NCBI RefSeq assembly: GCF_002288925.2
Contig: NW_022098072.1
Coordinates: 21,745,489-21,809,488 of the forward strand
Length of the DNA stretch: 64,000 bases
From: Delphinapterus leucas
Taxonomy: Eukaryota; Chordata; Mammalia; Artiodactyla; Monodontidae
Reading direction: 5' to 3'
Position numbers and translations under genes: made by a program. Of this stretch, positions 11,071 to 22,000 are shown in pieces. A model generated the notes under the pieces. The model was not told the DNA's origin. It did not search any database and saw nothing but the letters and a program-made list of their open reading frames with translations. The first letter of the stretch is position 1. Every line of letters starts with the position of its first letter.

Positions 11071-11935
11071 GAGGGTGGGGACAGACTTCACTCCTACCGG
11101 CTCCCCCCAGGCCCTAAACTCCTACAGTCCCATATACACCCCAAAAGAAAGAAAAAAGTCTTTGAGATGGGGCTATTTTAAAGGCCCAGGATACCTGGGA
11201 TGGATGGTTAAGGATCATGGGCAGCCGTTCTTTCCGTCAGCTTTTGCACTCCAAGCCCTCCAGGAAGCTCACCAGAGCACACACTACGGGCAGGAGGCCC
11301 TATATCAATGGCTCATCAAATCCATGACTACACCCAGTTTCTGAAGTCTCCTTAAACAGGTGGTTGAAGCTTTCCCTATCTGCCTCCAGAATAACTCCAA
11401 CACTCACTCCCGCCTGCAAGGTCAAGGGAGTGACCCCCACCCAGTACAGAGGCACATAACCAGGTCAGGACGGGCAAATTGTTTACAGTCATGCCCCAGC
11501 CATGAGGAAATTTTTGATATTTGCTGGTTTTGACTGACAGCTCCGGCTGGTTGGAGGCACTCCCCATCCGAACTGAGACTGCCTTGGAGGTCTCTAAGGC
11601 CCAAGAAAATAATCCCTGGATTTGGGCTCCCTAAATCCATTCAAAGTGATAATGGGCCCGCCTTTACTTCTCAGATTACTAAGGGAGTCTCTAGAACCCT
11701 AGGAATAAAATGGAGTTTACACTCCGCTTAGAGACCACAATCCTCAGGAAAAGCAGAAAGAACAAATCAAACTCTCAAAAGAAATTTAGTCCAACTATGT
11801 CAAGAGATTCATCAGCCCTGGGTCTCCCTTCTCCCCATAGCACTTTTGAGAATGCAAACAGCCCCTAAAGGAAAGCTCAGGTTAAGCCCATACTAGATCA
11901 TGTATGGGAGGCCCAATCCCAAAGGACCTGGCACA
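11071..11935 (+). pseudogene. pol: Integrase remnant
   Basis: The zinc-binding N-terminal domain is partly seen as EAHQSTHYGQEAL at about 11265-11305 (the His-His half). The catalytic core is readable from about 11620: SIQSDNGPAFTSQ carries the second catalytic Asp, and PQSSGKAERTNQTL at about 11738 carries the catalytic Glu. The segment that should carry the first Asp (about 11500-11560) has a stop and a local deletion. Integrase would join viral DNA to the host chromosome. The core ends near 11915 and env-like sequence follows almost at once, so the C-terminal DNA-binding domain appears to be deleted. Confidence 0.85.
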
Positions 11936-13178
11936 AAGCACTCTGAAGTGCCATCGCTCTAACCAGTCTTGCTGCCACTGCCCCTATCAAATGCCCCTAC
12001 CTAAGGGAGGAAATGGCAATAACACACTGGGGCTACACTGGACTCTGAGCAATGCTGCTTCCATTACCCCACAATTTAAGTGCCCTGGGATCGACACCTA
12101 CGGAAAACTCGCCCATTGGTGCCCTCTGGACTAATTCCACGGATACACACAAGAACCAGATGGGAGACGCACTTATTGGGGAGGGAAAATGCCCATTGTC
12201 TGGCATTTAGTATGTGGCCCTCCTGAGGCCAGGGGAAAAGCCACTAGTTAAGAATCCCCCAGTGACCCCTGCTATGCAGGTGGGCCTTTCTCCCCACACT
12301 GCAAGGAAACCCCCCCTTGGGCTAGCCACTTAGGGAGGTGGTTCAACTCCTCAGAAGTGCACCAGGCACGTGCTCCCCCTGGGTACCTGTTCCTTTGTGG
12401 CCCGAGAATAAACCAATTGCCCCGTGAGAACAACCCCAACTCCTCCTTCCCTTCTCCAGGATGGGGTCTAGCCTATCCTTGCTTAGATAATGCCCAATTT
12501 GGGGGACAATGGATGCTAGGCCAGCTAAGTTCTCGGAACCTAGTATCAGAACCTAATATCACTCAGCCCCGATATAAAAGGGCAATAGGACTCATTCTGG
12601 CAGGAGTAGGGATTGCTCTTGTACTGGTGGCCCCCTAGGGAGGTTTCACTTACCATGAAATCAGTTTACAAAATCTCACACGGGGCCTTTGAGGACTTGT
12701 CTAAAAATAGAGGGGATGCCTTACAAGGACTCTGAACTTCTTTGGACTCACTAGCAAACGTTGTCTTGATAGTAGGCTAGCCCTTGACTATCTCCTGGCT
12801 GACAAACGGGAGGGGGTGTGTGTGTGTTAATATGCTGCACATGTTAATAACTCTGGTCACATTGAGGTAAACATAAAAAAGATATATGAGCAAGCTCAGT
12901 GATTACACAGATATAGCACACAAGGTCCAGATCCAAGCTCTGTCTAGAATATGGTCAAACAGAGCCTCTGCAGTTTAACTTGGTTTCTTCCATTTCTAGG
13001 CCCACTAATTGCTATTATCCTCCTACTTACTTTTGGGCCTTGCCTCCTTAACTGCCTTATCAACTTCATTAGCAAACAGTTTGAAGCCATCAAACTTAAG
13101 ATGATACTAACACAACGGTACCAGCAACTGGGACTGCAGCTGGGTGACAATCAGACATATTTTAGGCTAGTGAGGTAA
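11936..13178 (+). pseudogene. env: env remnant (surface and transmembrane parts)
   Basis: Surface-subunit sequence is present only in part. The open frame 12357-12638 covers its C-terminal end, the RYKR cleavage motif (12570-12581), and a hydrophobic fusion-peptide-like stretch. A stop at 12636 then cuts the frame. The ectodomain of the transmembrane subunit (about 12640-12950) is scattered over frames with several stops, and the cysteine cluster expected there is shortened. The anchor is open at 12951-13178 and contains GPCLLNCLINF followed by a cytoplasmic tail. Env mediates receptor binding and fusion. This copy is disrupted and also lacks the N-terminal part. Confidence 0.82.
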
Positions 13179-13256
13179 TAGTTCTGCTCCTCTAATCCAG
13201 GGGAAAACTGCACCCATGTTCAACAGGAAGCAGCTTCAGAAGACAGACTTTCGCCC

Positions 13257-13532
13257 AAGCAAGGTCCTGGAGTGACACTCCACCCTGTGCGGCAAACAGC
13301 GGCAGGACAGAGCAGAACAGGGCGCGACTTGGCGGCAGCTTTTCCTCCCAGGGGTAGGGGGAGGTTACCACTTATAGAGGGAATTGATGTCAGGTTGGCT
13401 CATGGGTTACCAGGGAAACTAACAAAGAGGCATGACCCTCACCACCCCTTTGAAAAGCTATCAGGTGGAGATATTCTAATAGATTAGAACAATCACCAGC
13501 TGGGTCGGGGGCAAGTATGTAGGAAGGGCAGT
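13257..13532 (+). repeat. 3' proviral module, copy A (upstream of the 3' LTR)
   Basis: A 276-bp segment between env and the 3' LTR, starting AAGCAAGGTCCTGG and ending GAAGGGCAGT. It recurs as copy B at 14617-14882. By eye they differ by about eight substitutions and a 10-bp indel (CGGCA doubled here). Confidence 0.85.
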
Positions 13533-13566
13533 GCCCCTCAAGAATGAGGAGCAACAAGGAAATATT
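13533..13566 (+). other. Candidate polypurine tract before the 3' LTR
   Basis: The 34 bases before the LTR are purine-rich (AAGAATGAGGAGCAACAAGG at 13541-13560), as expected for the plus-strand primer, but interrupted by pyrimidines. The match is weak. Confidence 0.35.
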
Positions 13567-14238
13567 TGTTGCCAGAGCTGCTCCAGGCTCATAAACCCAT
13601 CAACCCTCACATTTAGCAGGAATATCCTTGCTCAAAACCTGCCAACCCCCCTCCCCACCTTTAGCAGGAGTTAACATAAATCCTTAAGTTAAAGGGTCCA
13701 GAGATAAGGAAGCTACAAACAAAAAACCCCAGATGGAACCAGCTGGGACCAAGATGGCGACAAATCTGACCTCCAACAGACCCTCAGTCTCATTATACAT
13801 CGATTTTACAACATTAGCGTATTAAATGACACATGAGTATATCAATTGACACATCTACCAGAGGCCATGATTGGACGTTAAGGACCAAAAAAGGATAAAA
13901 AGGGGGTGGCACCCCACTCCCTCGGAATAAACCCTGTCCCTTCCCTGGTAGATTAACACATATGCCTCCCTGTCATTAGCCTCAATCCTCCTCCCTTTGT
14001 CTTTACTCTTTAAAATTAAATCCCTCTCTCCAGGTGGGTGAGAAGTTGATCTATGAACTTAGTTCCAGCTTCTCCATTCTTTGGGCACTGAATAAAGCCT
14101 GTGCTGTGTCCTTCTCACCTTCGGTTTTGTTATTTACCTACTCGAACTCGAATGGAAAAAGAACACTGCCTTGCCGAGGCAGAGAGCCTTGGCCAGGCTA
14201 AGGCCCGAGCAGGGTCCCTATTACTTAATTCGGTAGCA
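13567..14238 (+). repeat. 3' LTR of the ERV1 provirus
   Basis: Starts TGTTGCCAGAGC and ends GGTAGCA. It keeps the inverted CCAAT box (13869-13874), a GATAAAA TATA-like box (13894-13900), and an intact AATAAA at 14091-14096. Compared with the 5' LTR it has fewer of the 40-bp U3 units and an extra segment of about 21 bp near 13830-13850. Confidence 0.88.
14091..14096 (+). promoter_or_regulatory. Poly(A) signal in the 3' LTR
   Basis: Canonical AATAAA at the expected R position. The matching site of the 5' LTR is CATAAA (3434-3439). Confidence 0.7.
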
Positions 14239-14616
14239 TAATTGCGGCCAACATCTCCCCAAGAGCGTTGGGGTGTCTATGAGCCCTCCGTACTCACTTG
14301 GCGCCCCCCACTCATCAAGAACAGCCACGACGGGGCCCCACAAACTAGTGGACGGCCACCCCAGAATGCCCCCTGGAACTTTTGGGCCCCCTCCGTTAGT
14401 GGACGCTCCCACAGGTTTCCAGTCCCCGTCCTTATTTCCCAACATCTCGGCACTCACAGGAGTTTCCTCGGTCCCCTGGCTACTCCACCAGTTGTTGTGC
14501 TGGACTCCACAGGCCTGCAAGGCCTGTACTGGCCCAGCTTCGAGACCGAATAAAGAGGCCAGAGTCAGCGACAGAGACATCAATGGTTCCATGGACTGGG
14601 GGAACTTACATGTCTG
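14239..14616 (+). other. Leader-like segment between the 3' LTR and copy B
   Basis: This GC-rich stretch of 378 bp begins TTGCGGCCAACATCTCCCC just after the LTR, which loosely resembles the primer site after the 5' LTR. Beyond that it does not align with the leader at 3601-5132. It contains an AATAAAG at about 14549. It may be the leader of a second, deleted provirus or part of a related element. Confidence 0.4.
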
Positions 14617-14882
14617 AAGCAAGGTCCTGGAGTGACACTCCACCCTGTGCGGCAGGACAGAGCAGAACAGGGCTCGACTTGGCGGCAGCTTTTCCTCCTG
14701 GGGGTAGGGGGAGGTTATCACTTATAGAGGGAATTGATGTCAGGTTGGCTCATGGGTTACCAGGGAAACTAACAAAGGGGCATGACCCTCACCACCCCTT
14801 TGAAAAGTTATCAGGTGGAGACATTCTAATAGGTTAGAACAATCACCAGCTGGGTCGGGGGCAAGTATGTAGGAAGGGCAGT
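14617..14882 (+). repeat. 3' proviral module, copy B (downstream of the 3' LTR)
   Basis: A 266-bp copy of the module at 13257-13532, in the same orientation and about 97% identical by eye. After GAAGGGCAGT the two copies diverge abruptly, and no LTR follows copy B. Confidence 0.85.
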
Positions 14883-15463
14883 AATGTGAGAAGGGAGTAG
14901 GTGAAGCAGGCCCTAATTGATGGGTGGCCTGATCATACAGATATCTACAGCGATAGCTTGCTGCTATGGTGTGAGATCTCACCGCAGTCTTCCCAAATCC
15001 AAGGATACTCCCAAGTTGCAGGGGAGATGTCAGGTTATAGATCAAACGTGGATCTTCATTTTTAAATTTTATTTTTAATATGGCTTCTCCGAGGTCCATC
15101 TCCTTATGATAAGAACAGAATCTTCATGAAGCTCTGGAACCTAGGTCTTCTTTCATAACCTTTTTTTTAGCTGTAAAGTAAGGATAATAATCCTAATTGT
15201 TGGTGTATTGTGAAGTTTCGAGGTAATGTGTGTAAAACAGGTAGCTGTGGTTCCTGGCACATAAACAACCTTAGCTGTGCAAGGAAAACCTTACAAATTG
15301 ATAGCAAAGCAAATATAACATTTAACCTCCAGAAAGAGGTCAATGACCGCAAGGAGCATGTAAATGAGGAGAATATATATTACATGAAAGCACTGAAAAG
15401 CTAATATGTGATAGAAAGTATAGAGGCTGCTCTAATTTTCAGACTCAAAGAGAAGAAATATGT
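14883..15463. other. Unassigned sequence after copy B
   Basis: Contains short chance frames only. The first 200 bp may still belong to the retroviral structure, but I recognise no motif. Confidence 0.35.
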
Positions 15464-15645
15464 AACAGTTAAGAGCATGAACTGAGGCCCTCATCACTTA
15501 CAAGTCACCGTGGGGCTTTGAACAATCACTCACTATCTCTAAGCCTCAATTCTCTCATCTGGTCTAGAGAGTTGTTGAAAGAAATAATATAATACCTGTA
15601 ACGCATTGGGCATGGTCTACCACACAATAAATATTCACTAAATGT
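15464..15645 (+). repeat. MIR SINE
   Basis: The MIR core is recognisable: a gain-of-tRNA head, the phrase CTCTAAGCCTCAATTCTCTC, and a tail with AATAATA. Old and diverged. Confidence 0.65.
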
Positions 15646-17944
15646 TGGCTTAAGATCACTGATAATGTATAATCACCAGCACTTGCTAACCTGGTACCTG
15701 AACATCATCTCAAACCAGGGCCATGTATGCACCCATCATGCCCTAGTCACTGAGAAAGGAGAAGCCTCCCTACTACAGCTGGGCATTGTAGATTTTAATT
15801 CTTGAAAACAAGCAATCTGAATGAAATGTGAGACGTAATAGATCATAAGTATCAGCAAAAAATGAGATCCTGTGAAATAAAATTTTGTTGACCATGCTAT
15901 CACACGTAAGAGCAAAGTGAAAATGTTCACATTAATATGAGTGTGACTCTCCTAGGGGTGTGCATGCGATGGTGAGAGGACATGCTTTTTTTTTTTTCTC
16001 ATTAGGACATGCTTTCTTAAAGACCCTTTGTATAAATCTAGATGCGTTAGAGGAAACCATGTTTCATTTTGTCAAACCTAGACATGCTTTGGTCTTCGTT
16101 GGACTTTTCCATCCTGTATGCTGCTGCCATGCTGTTGGGAAGGCTGGAAGCATCTGGCATGAATGGTCTGGCATAAAAAATCCTTCTTTTGTTTTGTGGC
16201 AAAATTCATATGACTGTAATCTGTCCTCAGAAGAGCTTTATTTTAGACTTTGTAGGTCCAAATTGAAATTAATTTACATGAAATCCATTTCTCCATAGAA
16301 AAGTGACTCCTCTCAGGATTCAAATAGACTTTGTTCTTTCTTACATGTGCATAAATTAACTGCCACTTGAAGATGAGATTCCGACTTTAGTTCTGCAGGT
16401 GGAGAGTTCGAAAATCATCCTGTATCTTACCATGTCTCACCGTAAATCCTTTCTTCCCAACTCAGTTTTCTCCTTCCTAGAGTTTACCAGATGCTGAGTC
16501 AGAAGTGTTTTCTCCTTTTGGAAAACAACGTGCGTCACAGTTGTCCTCACACGTGTCTTTGGGGTTGGCTGCTCAGAATGAAATTGCTGGAGTGGCCAGA
16601 GAAGGCGAAGCTGGCCTCATGTCCCAAACATGTTGTTCTTGAAATCACGTTTTGCTCTTTTAAAATCAGTTTAAAATACATTCCCTTTTACCGGTTTACC
16701 CCCGTGGCATTTTTTATTTGTTATGTTGAGATAAGTATGCTTGTCAGAATCTCTCCTGCCTGACAAACAATAAAGCTAACTGATGATTGTTATGGTTAAA
16801 TAAATCCTTCATTGAAAGAAGAATGATCTGTTTTACCTCCTTATTGAGACTTAACTCCGTCCCTTTGGAAGAGGTGATGGACTGTTTTGGAAGCTGCACA
16901 CATTGCCGTGTGCTCCCAGGTAGGTCAGGTGTCTCTGTCTGCACATGAGCAGCTTTCTTCAATAGACTCTTGATTCCCCTCATCATTTCCAGAAGCTGGA
17001 GGGCCATTAACTAATAAAGAACAGCAAGCTATCATTTAACTCTTGCTACCCCTACACAAAGTATTTTTATGGATTCATTTCTTCAGTATATTCATCTGAG
17101 TGGACTCCCGTGTAACTGCCATCCAATTGGTAAATAAAACTGTAGTCTGAATTGATCCTCGGTAGTTGAAGAAGACTTGCATCACAAAGAAAACTACAAA
17201 ATGAAACCACTTGTATTAGTTTATAAAGAGAGAAAAGGACTGGAAAATAGGATTTGCTAAACTAGGCAGCAGCCAAGATGTTGGTCAAAAGCAAGAGAGA
17301 CATGACATGGATAACGGGGAGAGGATCAAAGATACTGTTGCCTCAAGATTAGTTGCAGAAACAAGGAAAGTGCTTCAGTCTGCATTTTCTTTACTGCTAA
17401 AGAGCAAGTCATTCTGGCACTCCCTTAACACAACCATTTTTTCTTTTAAAATGGGAATTATAATTTGAAAACCAAGTTTTCTTCTCTCCCTTGTCCTTCT
17501 CCCCATTCCCCAATCATTGTATTTTAGAAGTGTCTGGGATGACGATAAAATTAACTGTCTGGTCCCAGGGTAGCAGAATATCTAAGACAGGTACATCCCA
17601 AAGATCCTGCGTTCAGGCAACAATGGCGTAGTCCTATCACCTCTGGCTACAGTAGCTAGATGGGGCTCTGGGTGATCTCCTGTGGGGAGGGAGTACATGC
17701 TTAAATTTGTTTGGGAGATCTCTGGCTTATGTCAGAAGATGTTTCTGGAAGTGGATGGAGGAAGGAAGGTTTGTGTGTGTGCTGGGCAGCTAGTATGTGC
17801 CTGCTGTTTTGTCTAGTGTGTCCCTTCTTCTGAGGGGTGCCCACCCTTCACACCAAGCACCTCTATCCCTCCTTCTGCCCCAGAGTCGACAGGGCAGGGC
17901 AGGGGAGTGAGATGAAATTCCACTCCTCCTTTCTTCCTTTTCTT
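15646..17944. other. Unassigned intergenic sequence
   Basis: No exon or nameable repeat. It includes a short T-run flanked by 12-bp direct repeats (15977-15988 and 16004-16015). Confidence 0.4.
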
Positions 17945-18075
17945 GAATTTATTGAGCACCAGCAGTGTGCTTGGAGCAATGTGAGCTGCTGGAGTTTAAT
18001 GAGTTAAGGGTGAGGAAGGCCGTTCCTTGTCCTGAGGAGCCTGCAGCATAAAAGGAAAGACAGATGTGTAAACAA
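17945..18075 (-). repeat. Likely L2 fragment
   Basis: The pattern 'life-span phrase' of L2 3' ends is visible: TTATTGAGCACC, then a stretch resembling CCTTGTCCTGAGGAGCCTGC, then AGACAGATG. Diverged; the orientation is uncertain. Confidence 0.45.
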
Positions 18076-18397
18076 CCTCGTACAAAATGATTTCTCAAAA
18101 TCATGGCTCTGCACCAAGCTGCTGGGGCCCAGAGGAGGGTGTAACTAACTTCTAGGGTAATGAGGAAATTTTCCCTGAAGTTGGTTTTAAGAGAATGAGT
18201 AAGGGTAGCAGAGAGGGCATTCAAAAGAACCATGGAAATAAGGAGTACAGCCTATTTGCGGGGCTGGAAAGTCATGAGGCATTGCGGGACATGGGGATGG
18301 TGGTGGAAGGAGGGGGATATAATGGGAAGGGAGAAGGCAGGAAACAAAGTTGGAAAGATAGGTCAGGTGAGATGGGGAAGGGCCTGATAGGCTAATG
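18076..18397. other. Unassigned, purine-rich
   Basis: GGA-rich sequence before the hAT element. Nothing else seen. Confidence 0.4.
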
Positions 18398-19849
18398 CAG
18401 TGGTTCTCAAACTTTTGTTCTCAGAGCCCCATTACAATCTTAAAAATTACTGAAGACCCCAAGAGCTTTTGTTTACATGACTCCTATCTATCAGTATTAA
18501 CCACATTTAGAAATTGAAAGTTTTAACTTTTAAATAAGTATTAATTCATGAAAAAAAATAATAAACCCATCCCATGATAACATAAACAGCATATTTTTAT
18601 GAAAAAAGAAACTTTTCTGAAACAAAAACCCACAATAATAAAACCATCACATGTTAACAGAAATAGCATTGTTTATGAAAAGTAATTTTTCCAAAACAAA
18701 CAAAAAAATGTTTAATGAGGATTGGCATTGTTTTACATTTTCAAATCTTTTAATGTCTGGCTTAATGGGAGACAGCTGGATTCCCCTGGTTTCTTCTGAA
18801 TTCAATCTGTTTTGATATGTTGTTTTGGTTAAAGCTTATGAATAAAACTGATCTTCATACAGATATGAAGTTGGAAAAAGGAGGAGTATTTTAACAGTCT
18901 TTGCAGATAATTGTGGATATTCTTTCTTACTGCACCAAAACTCAATAACTGGTAGTTTCTTAAAGGACTAGTTGCACTGTGGACTCTGAAACTGTATAAT
19001 TGAAATTTTCAGCCTGTGACATTAAAATCCGTTGGTGTATCTTGCACTTAGGATGGATCTCTTACCCATGCTTGATTTTGTAACACCGTGCATTGGTTAT
19101 TTGGAAAGTACTGGCTCACTGAGTTAGGCAGATCTTCCAAATATTGATACGTTCGTTTTCAGCCAACCAATCCTCTAGAAAAGCTTTTAAGCATTGGGAA
19201 ACTGCCAAGCTCATAGTGTAGATACAAGTTTCCCAAAATTCTAATGTTTGCTTGAAAGCTCAAATTTTATCAGTGGCAGCAAATACTGCCAGTTTTCCAA
19301 GTAATGACAGGCAGGCTCACTTTGTTCATTTTCCAAAAAAAAGCGGGGGGTGCCAAATACTCAAGCCTCATAGTTTTTTTGATAGTCCCTCTTTCAAGTG
19401 AAAATGGTTTTCCATGAAAAGAGTGGCTAGTTCAGCTCACAACTCAAACAATTGCCATATTCCTCAAGGCAGCCACAGTACTTTAGATATACTTTCCATA
19501 TCATCACATGGAATATTTCAGAAGACTGTATTCAAGGGTGGCGATTTAATAAAATTAATAATTTTTGCTGCTTTATTGGGGACATTCGTACGCGGAGCTG
19601 GTGGTTTACTGACAGCGTGCGGTGGTGAAGCCCACTATCCTGCAGATATAGTGTCCCTGCTTTGATTGGTGCTAAGATTCCAGCAGTTTTACCCCCATTG
19701 CATTTGCACCATCAGTGTCAATGTTAACACAGCGAGAAAGGCAGATAATATCATATCATTATGAGAAGAGTTTGACTTGGCCGACTCCTTGAACGGGTCC
19801 TGGGAACTCCAACGGATCCACAAGCTGCATTTTGAGAACTACTACGCTG
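18398..19849 (-). mobile_element. hAT-Charlie-type DNA transposon with transposase remnant
   Basis: The left end CAGTGGTTCTCAAACTTTTG and the right end, read on the minus strand as CAGCGTAGTAGTTCTCAAAA, are imperfect terminal inverted repeats of the hAT kind. On the minus strand the interior encodes parts of a hAT transposase C-terminal dimerisation domain: PVIEFWCSKKEYPQLS (about 18908-18956) followed by LLLFPTSYLYEDQFY (about 18843-18888). These match the FW...YP..L and FPT-YLCE-type signatures shared by hAT transposases and by host genes derived from them. Stops and frameshifts show that it is dead. I could not confirm an 8-bp target duplication. Confidence 0.8.
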
Positions 19850-20217
19850 AGAGATTAGGGGCTTCAAGTGGTAAGTAGTGGACAGTTCGGACCCACTGAG
19901 GGTCTTGAAGAGAGTGCTTTGGTTGGACATGCTCCCCTCTGGTCACTCACAGCACTCGGGCTTCTTACAGCACTTACCACGCTGTTCTGTAGAGTGTTAT
20001 GTATCTGTCTCCCCAAGAAGATCGCACCCTGAGAGAGAGCCACGTCACACTCACTCCCAAGCCCAGAGGCCCCTTGCTGGGACTCAATAACCACCGTTGC
20101 ATGAATGCTTTGAGGGTGACTCTGGCTGCACTGTGACACTGTGGAGGCTCAGGACCTGCAGGTGACTTGAATCATCCTCTTGCCTAAGAGGGTTTAGCTC
20201 ATTTAGAAAAATGTGAG
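19850..20217. other. Unassigned sequence
   Basis: Between the hAT element and a SINE. Two opposing short frames overlap, and neither resembles a known protein. Confidence 0.4.
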
Positions 20218-20231
20218 CCCATTCCTGTTTT

Positions 20232-20562
20232 TTGTTTGTTTTTTAATAAATTTATTTATTTTTGGCTGCGTTGGGTCTTCGTTGCTGCACACAGGCTTTC
20301 TCTAGTTGTGGCGATGGGGGGCTACTCTTCATTGCAGTGGCTTCTCTTGTTGCGGAGCACGGGCTCTAGGCACATGGGCTTCAGTAGTTGTGGCATGTGG
20401 GCTCAGTAGCTGTGGCTCACGGGCTCTAGAGAGCAGGCTCAGTAGTTGTGGTGCACAGGCTTAGTTGTTCCGTGGCATGTGGGATCTTCCCGGACCAGGG
20501 CTCGAACCCATGTCCCCTGCATTGGCAGGCGGATTCTTAACCACTGAGGCACCAGGGAAGCT
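20232..20562 (-). mobile_element. CHR-type tRNA-derived SINE
   Basis: On the minus strand it starts with the CTTCCCTGGTG-like head and runs to an A-rich tail at 20232-20265. Target duplications CCCATTCCTGTTTT (20218-20231) and CCCATTTCTGTTTT (20563-20576) flank it with one mismatch. Confidence 0.9.
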
Positions 20563-20576
20563 CCCATTTCTGTTTT

Positions 20577-21359
20577 AAAATCTGTCCAAGGAAGCTTTGA
20601 CTGTACCTTCTTTTAACCCCTCACTTTCCAACCTGTTTCAAGACTATCTCCTGCCAGCCAGGGGTGTTCTAATTACAGACTATATGCCTTGTTTTTCTGG
20701 AGAAGAGATTTATGTGAATATAGAATTTGCTTTTATTTATCATATCCAAAAGGATCAGCTAGTGCAGAACTTTAGTTTTGTTGGATTTGGTCATTGTAAC
20801 ATACTAAAAATTGTATTGACAATGTTAAAAATTCTTAACTATGTACTTTTTCAACCCTTGTTACTGACTTTTGATGGCTTTTTAGCAGGGCAAGGTAGAC
20901 TAGAAATTATATTAATGTGCCTTTTTTTTTTTTTTAACTATTCACTTAACTGTGGAGAATCATAGTGTAACTTTCCACTACCAGATGAACTAGCTTCAGG
21001 GGTCTGTTTTTTTCCAGAATATGGATGACCATTTTGTTAAGTTTGGTTTTGCCTCAATAAAATCTAAAGCCTCTGAAAAATCAATCTGAGAAAAGACACT
21101 GCGTGTTGGCAAATCATGTGTGCTAAAAGCTTTATGAATCTCTCCTCCCTGATTATGAAGTCATCTTTCACTCAGTTCAATAAAACATTTAATTTTGTCT
21201 GTATCTTCTGAGACAGAAATTCACAGGTCAGCTTGTTCACAGAAAACATTTAGTAAATGGAAGTATATGACCTTTCTAATCATCATTTCAGGTCAATTAA
21301 GGTTGTGTAAAAAATTCTGTTTTATCTTTTCCTCATGAAATTTTTGGGACAGAGATCTG
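20577..21359. other. Unassigned sequence
   Basis: AT-rich, with a T-run at about 20921-20936. The 122-codon frame starting at 20597 has no recognisable family features. Confidence 0.4.
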
Positions 21360-22000
21360 GGTCAGAACTGGCTGCAAGTGGAAACATCTCATACCCGCAT
21401 TTACCCCGGTGATTTCATGCACCCTAGGGGGCCAGGAGCAACCCAGGGCTATACGAAACTATTTTTTAATAGTGGCACTAATCTCCACCCTATGTTCTGG
21501 GTTGTGATATTTTTTGATTCGCAGTTGTGGCCCTTGGGAACAGGTTTCCACTTGGCCATCCCCACTCTGAGAACTTCTAACTCACTGTCCAAGGATCTAA
21601 TGTGGAGGTTACTCCAACTACCAAGTATATCTGTTCCAATTATACACTCAAGGTCTGGAGAAACATCCACCATGGGCCCATTGGGTCCACAGTGAGCTGG
21701 ATGATAGACTGGCCTCCATTTATTACCTGGCCCCTGTGAGTCCTCACTCTAACAGGGAGAACATGACAGCACTTTGCATCTCCAGGGATCGCTGTCAGCC
21801 CAGATCTGTGTATAAGAGTCGTTGAAATGTCTGAGTAGTTCCCTTTCCCCAGTGTCCAGTCACTGATGTAAATGGCCATAGGTCACTTTGGGGAAAGCCA
21901 GGGGGAATTACCACAGGATACATAGCTGTGCGTTGCAGCACTTCTTCAATTGGTAGGCGCTAGATCTGAAAATTGCTCATGTCTGGGGACTGAGCGAGGG
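21360..22000 (-). pseudogene. pro: ERV-L protease remnant
   Basis: On the minus strand, GGQSIIQLTVDPMGP (about 21690-21740) and CIIGTDILGSW (about 21605-21645) match the flap and C-terminal part of ERV-L type proteases, followed by a VGMAKWKPV segment. The region where the catalytic Asp-Thr-Gly should be (about 21795-21815) reads HRSGLT, so the active site is lost. It lies downstream, in minus-strand order, of the gag remnant at 22000-23540. No RT follows, so the element is cut off here. Confidence 0.68.

Larger units (their letters stand above)
2887..14238 (+). mobile_element. Degenerate gammaretrovirus-like (ERV1, class I) provirus
   Basis: A nearly full-length endogenous provirus in the order LTR, primer site, leader, gag, protease, RT, RNase H, integrase, env, LTR. 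It spans about 11.35 kb, or about 9.1 kb once the L1 inside gag is removed, which is normal for this class. The class is inferred from the gag major homology region, the protease tail ending in RDLLYKLGA, and the TM anchor containing GPCLLN, all gammaretrovirus-like. Every gene carries stops and frameshifts, so it cannot make virus. The bases abutting the two LTRs are TAGT and TAAT, a plausible 4-bp target duplication with one mismatch. The LTRs differ at roughly 10% of positions where I aligned them by hand, which indicates an old insertion. Confidence 0.9.

Noticed and set aside
14221..14721. 166-codon minus frame
   Set aside because: Antisense to the 3' proviral duplication, with no family features.
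18390..19860. 8-bp target duplication for the hAT element
   Set aside because: The flanks GGCTAATG and AGATTAGG match at only four positions, so I do not claim it.
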